From NCBI GenBank assembly GCA_049583635.1, contig JBAUWF010000066.1:1-64000 (forward strand): a DNA stretch of 64,000 nt, written 5' to 3'. The notes beneath the pieces were generated by a model, which worked only from the letters and a program-made list of their open reading frames with translations, did no database searches and was not told the origin of the DNA. Both the position numbers and the translations under genes were made by a program. This stretch comes from Dokdonella_A sp049583635. GTDB taxonomy: Bacteria > Pseudomonadota > Gammaproteobacteria > Xanthomonadales > Rhodanobacteraceae. Shown one piece after another: positions 61,333 through 64,000 of the stretch. The stretch's first letter is position 1; each line of letters starts with the position of its first letter.

Positions 61333-62772
61333 TCACGCCTCCCGCACGCCGGGCAATTCGCCAGCGCCCGCGTGATCGCGTGTGAGCGGACTGACAATGA
61401 GCGTCAGACCATCGAGCCCGGTCACGCGCACCTGTTGGCCCTTGCGAACCGGGACGGCGCTGCGCGCCTGCCAGCGCTCGCTATGCACATGCACGTCGCC
61501 CAGATCCTGGAAATCTTCTATCGCCACCGCTATGGCGCCGATCATCTGCTCGCGCCCGCTGACCACCGGCCTTTGCCGCGCTCGCAGCGCGAGCCAGATA
61601 ATCCCGACCACAACCAGCGCCGCGGCAAGGCTGACGCCCACCAGCAGGGGCAGCGAGATGCCATAGCCGGGCAAATCCGTATTCATCAGTACCACCGATC
61701 CTGTCACAAACGCGATGACGCCGCCGATGCCGAGCGAACCGTAAGCCGGCACGAAAGTCTCGGCAACGATCAGAACCACGCCGAGCGCGATCAGCGCAAG
61801 CCCGGCAAAGTTCACCGGCAGCAACTGGAATGCGTACAGCGCGAGCAACAAACAGATCGCGCCGACCACGCCGGGCAATACCGCACCCGGACTGTATCCC
61901 TCGAAGAGCAATCCATAGATGCCGAGCAGCAGCAGGATATAGGCAACCGACGGATTGGCGATGACGCCAAGAAAACGGCTGCGCCAATCCGGCGACCAGT
62001 CGTGCACCGCGACATCGCGGGTGTGCAGGACTGTAGGGCCGGTCGCGGTCACCAAACGGCGGCCATCGATATTTTTCAGCAGGTCCGGGACGTTGTCGGT
62101 GATCAAGTCGATCACATGCATTTGCAATGCCTCGCGCGCCGGGAGGCTCGCAGCGTCGCGCACGGCCTGCTCGGCCCAGTCGGCATTGCGGTCACGCTTG
62201 GCCGCCAGAGCGCGGATATACGCGATCGCGTCGTTACGAACCTTGCGCGATTCGGCATCCGCGGGTACCGGCGTCGCAGGCTTCGCTGCGGCGCCGGGCG
62301 CCGGTTTGCCCTTCTCGCGCTGATCCTTTTTCGAATCGCTTCCAGCTGCGCCCTGGCCGCCACCGCCGATCAACTGCACCGGCGTCGCCGCGCCGAGATT
62401 GGTGGCCGGCGCCATCGCGGCGATGTGGCAAGCGTAAAGGATATAGGTGCCGGCGCTGGCCGCGCGCGAGCCGCCGGGCGCCACGAAGCCGACGACTGGC
62501 ACACCCGAGGCGAGTATGGCCTTGATGATGCGGCGCATCGCGCCATCGAGTCCGCCGGGGGTATCGATCTCGATCACGATAGCCGCCGCGGAAGCGGCGT
62601 TGGCCTTGGCGATACCGCGGGTTATGTAATCGGCGCTGGCCGGCCCGATCGCGTCGTCGAGATGCATCAGCCAGACATCGTGAACATCGCCCGTTGCCGT
62701 CTGCGCACATCGCGACGCGACTGGCACCGTGGCCAGCAAGCCCGACAGTAGAAGCAGCGACAATCTGCCCAT
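61333..62772 (-). CDS. NfeD-family membrane serine protease (ClpP-class)
   Basis: About 479 residues from ATG 62770-62772, whose MGRLSLLLLSGLLATVPVAS signal peptide is well formed; a GTG eight codons earlier is an alternative. The N-terminal part is a ClpP-class serine protease: VIEIDTPGGLDGAMRRIIKA and VGFVAPGGSRAASAGTYILY, with the catalytic Ser in the RAASAGTY segment and a Lys later (KVRNDAIAYIRALA). A central low-complexity linker follows (GGGGQGAAGSDSKKDQREKG). The C-terminal part has four or five spans (ILLLLGIYGLLFEGYSPGAV, GLALIALGVVLIVAETFVP) and ends in the NfeD OB-fold (WQARSAVPVRKGQQVRVTGL). It is the long, protease-fused NfeD type, which cleaves stomatins in archaea (family knowledge) and is paired with the SPFH gene here. 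Confidence 0.92.
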   Translation of the reverse strand: MGRLSLLLLSGLLATVPVASRCAQTATGDVHDVWLMHLDDAIGPASADYITRGIAKANAASAAAIVIEIDTPGGLDGAMRRIIKAILASGVPVVGFVAPGGSRAASAGTYILYACHIAAMAPATNLGAATPVQLIGGGGQGAAGSDSKKDQREKGKPAPGAAAKPATPVPADAESRKVRNDAIAYIRALAAKRDRNADWAEQAVRDAASLPAREALQMHVIDLITDNVPDLLKNIDGRRLVTATGPTVLHTRDVAVHDWSPDWRSRFLGVIANPSVAYILLLLGIYGLLFEGYSPGAVLPGVVGAICLLLALYAFQLLPVNFAGLALIALGVVLIVAETFVPAYGSLGIGGVIAFVTGSVVLMNTDLPGYGISLPLLVGVSLAAALVVVGIIWLALRARQRPVVSGREQMIGAIAVAIEDFQDLGDVHVHSERWQARSAVPVRKGQQVRVTGLDGLTLIVSPLTRDHAGAGELPGVREA

Positions 62773-62848
62773 GAGACCATCAGACCAGATCGGCACGCAG
62801 ACGGCAAACCGCGCCGGTGTGCGGTGGCGGCCGAAACCCGCGGTTCGC

Positions 62849-63190
62849 TCAGGCAGTCAGGCGCGGTGCGGGTTTCGGCTGGGGTGCACTGCGGGCAGCG
62901 CGAGCGATGGCCCAGACGACTGCCGCGAGCAGCAACAGCGGCAACACCATTGGCAGCAATACCAGGCCGAACGTCAACGCCAACGCGCCGGCAACCAATA
63001 TCATCGGGACCGCGCAGACCAGCATGACGATGCCACCGACCAGACGAAACACGAAACCGAGCATGGCGAACGCAATCCACACTCCGATGCAAACCGCCGC
63101 GAGCGCGAGCAGCGCCGGCAGCACCGCGAGACCGGCACTGAACAGCATGAAGCCGCCGATGACGGCGCAAATCGAGAACATGAGACCCAT
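62849..63190 (-). CDS. Small membrane protein of unknown function
   Basis: About 113 residues from ATG 63188-63190 (MGLMFSICAVIGGFMLFSAG), which has GGAG eight bases before it. Almost the entire protein is hydrophobic: spans near 1-20, 22-45 (LPALLALAAVCIGVWIAFAM), 48-70 (FRLVGGIVMLVCAVPMILVA) and 72-98 (LALTFGLVLLPMVLPLLLLA), with a short basic, Pro-rich C-terminus (RAARSAPQPKPAPRLTA). No family recognised. It lies 76 bases before the NfeD gene start on the same strand and could be co-transcribed with it. Confidence 0.7.
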   Translation of the reverse strand: MGLMFSICAVIGGFMLFSAGLAVLPALLALAAVCIGVWIAFAMLGFVFRLVGGIVMLVCAVPMILVAGALALTFGLVLLPMVLPLLLLAAVVWAIARAARSAPQPKPAPRLTA

Positions 63191-63335
63191 GATCGAATCT
63201 CCAGCAGCCAGTGTGCCCATATCATAGCCCCGTGCGTTCGCTTGCGCCTGTGCAAGAGGTCACCTGCCCCGGCGTAACAACCCGCGTAAGCTATCGACAA
63301 CGCATCGCCACGCGGTGTCGCCGGAATCGAACATC

Positions 63336-64000
63336 ATGGCCAAGCTCGATGTGCTCATTCACCTGCGCCGCACCGAAGGTGACACGCCGGCAGTGCTCGC
63401 GGGTCTTGCATTGGCGAAGCGCCTGGACGCCTGGGTGCTCGGCCTGCACGTGGTGCCGATCGCTTCGGCGGCGTTCGCGACTCCCGAGGCAGTCGCCGTG
63501 CAAGTGCACCAGGCGGATCAATTTTACGAGGAAGCGCTGACGCGCGCCGCGTGGTGGCACGCCCAACTGGATCGGCATTCGCTGTCAGGCGAGTGGCAGG
63601 TATCGCAGGGCGATACCGTGGAGGCGCTGTGTCACGCCGCACGCTGGTGCGATCTGATCGTGCTCGAACGCCCGCTGCTCAATCCCGATGCCCCGACCGG
63701 CTGGGGCCTCGTCTCACGCACCGTGTTCGGGGCCGCCACACCGGTGGTCGTGGTGCCGGAAGCGGCACGACTCGATTCGATCGGCGCACATATCCTGGTC
63801 GCATGGAACCGCAGCCGCGAATCCAGTCTCGCCATCCGCGCCGCGCTGCCGCTGCTGGTACGCGCCGAACGTGTCACCGTCCTTGCAGGCGATCCGGCCG
63901 AGGACCCGCTCGGACTGCGCTACCTACCTGCGTTCGATCTCGCCACGTGGCTGAAACGACGCGACGTAACGACAGCCACATTCCAGCCATTCAAACCCGA
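63336..64000 (+). CDS. Universal stress protein, UspA family (3' end outside window)
   Basis: At least 221 codons, cut by the right edge. ATG 63336 begins MAKLDVLIHLRRTEGDTPAV. The first UspA unit has VLAGLALAKRLDAWVLGLHV and, near its end, the nucleotide-binding-like segment GLVSRTVFGAATPVVVVPEA (the G-x-x-x-x-x-x-x-x-x-[ST]-P-V-V-V-V type loop). A second unit appears to begin at GAHILVAWNRSRESSLAIRA, so this is probably a tandem (double-domain) UspA. Such proteins respond to starvation, oxidative and membrane stress. Divergent from the membrane-protein/NfeD genes, with 145 bp between. Confidence 0.88.
   Translation, partial: MAKLDVLIHLRRTEGDTPAVLAGLALAKRLDAWVLGLHVVPIASAAFATPEAVAVQVHQADQFYEEALTRAAWWHAQLDRHSLSGEWQVSQGDTVEALCHAARWCDLIVLERPLLNPDAPTGWGLVSRTVFGAATPVVVVPEAARLDSIGAHILVAWNRSRESSLAIRAALPLLVRAERVTVLAGDPAEDPLGLRYLPAFDLATWLKRRDVTTATFQPFKP

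Overview
The window is high-GC DNA (strong G/C preference at third codon positions, dense coding, short gaps). The gene set points to a Gram-negative gammaproteobacterium, most likely of the Xanthomonadales/Lysobacterales (Rhodanobacteraceae-like; inference from gene content and from a dispersed hairpin repeat, not from a marker gene). Gram-negative indicators are a bifunctional PBP1B, an MCE/Mla-type lipid transport operon with an outer-membrane-type lipoprotein, a periplasmic Do-like protease and several lipobox or signal-peptide proteins. No rRNA, tRNA, CRISPR array, integrase or transposase was recognised; the window looks like ordinary chromosome with a few accessory genes.

Layout. 1-3.2 kb: the 5' part of a secreted RHS/YD-repeat protein (minus strand, running off the left edge) and a divergent XRE-type regulator. 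3.2-5.6 kb: glutaredoxin-like protein, L-serine dehydratase, a perfect 32-bp inverted repeat, and a membrane protein. 5.9-9.5 kb: a large secreted subtilisin-like protease and a small exported protein with an IPTL-like C-terminal anchor. 9.6-15 kb: YoaA/DinG helicase, a TPR-like lipoprotein and PBP1B. 15.2-20.4 kb: an exported protein followed by a giant multi-domain glycosyltransferase. 20.6-26.6 kb: a transmembrane Ser/Thr kinase with four internal repeats, RelA, and a secreted protein. 26.9-32.7 kb: a small exported protein, HrpA helicase and a ThrE-like exporter. 33-36.6 kb: MCE operon (permease with fused STAS domain, ATPase, MCE protein, lipoprotein). 36.7-44.5 kb: AlkB-like dioxygenase overlapping an amidase, GntR regulator, ETF:ubiquinone oxidoreductase, an orphan CheR-like methyltransferase, an exported methyltransferase-like protein and an aldo/keto reductase. 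44.5-50.8 kb: Lhr helicase, a GFA-family protein, a membrane protein and an NADPH:FMN reductase.

The most striking block is 51.0-55.5 kb. A class II (B12-dependent) ribonucleotide reductase is split into a catalytic chain (NrdJa) and a TSCPD/zinc-finger chain (NrdJb), with a histone-H1-like Lys/Ala/Arg-rich protein gene between them on the same strand. Upstream of the catalytic gene sit a strong NrdR-box match and a weaker second one, 32 bp apart. 55.5-64 kb: a divergent Do-like protease, a phosphate-binding-like periplasmic protein with a long basic tail, leucyl aminopeptidase, an NfeD-SPFH-GFA minus-strand operon, and the start of a UspA gene cut by the right edge.

Functional themes are envelope homeostasis (PBP1B, MCE system, Do protease, NfeD/SPFH), nucleic-acid and nucleotide metabolism (YoaA, HrpA, Lhr, AlkB, RNR), stress signalling (RelA, STPK, UspA) and secreted effectors or enzymes (RHS, subtilase). 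All calls rest on reading the sequence; no database search was run.
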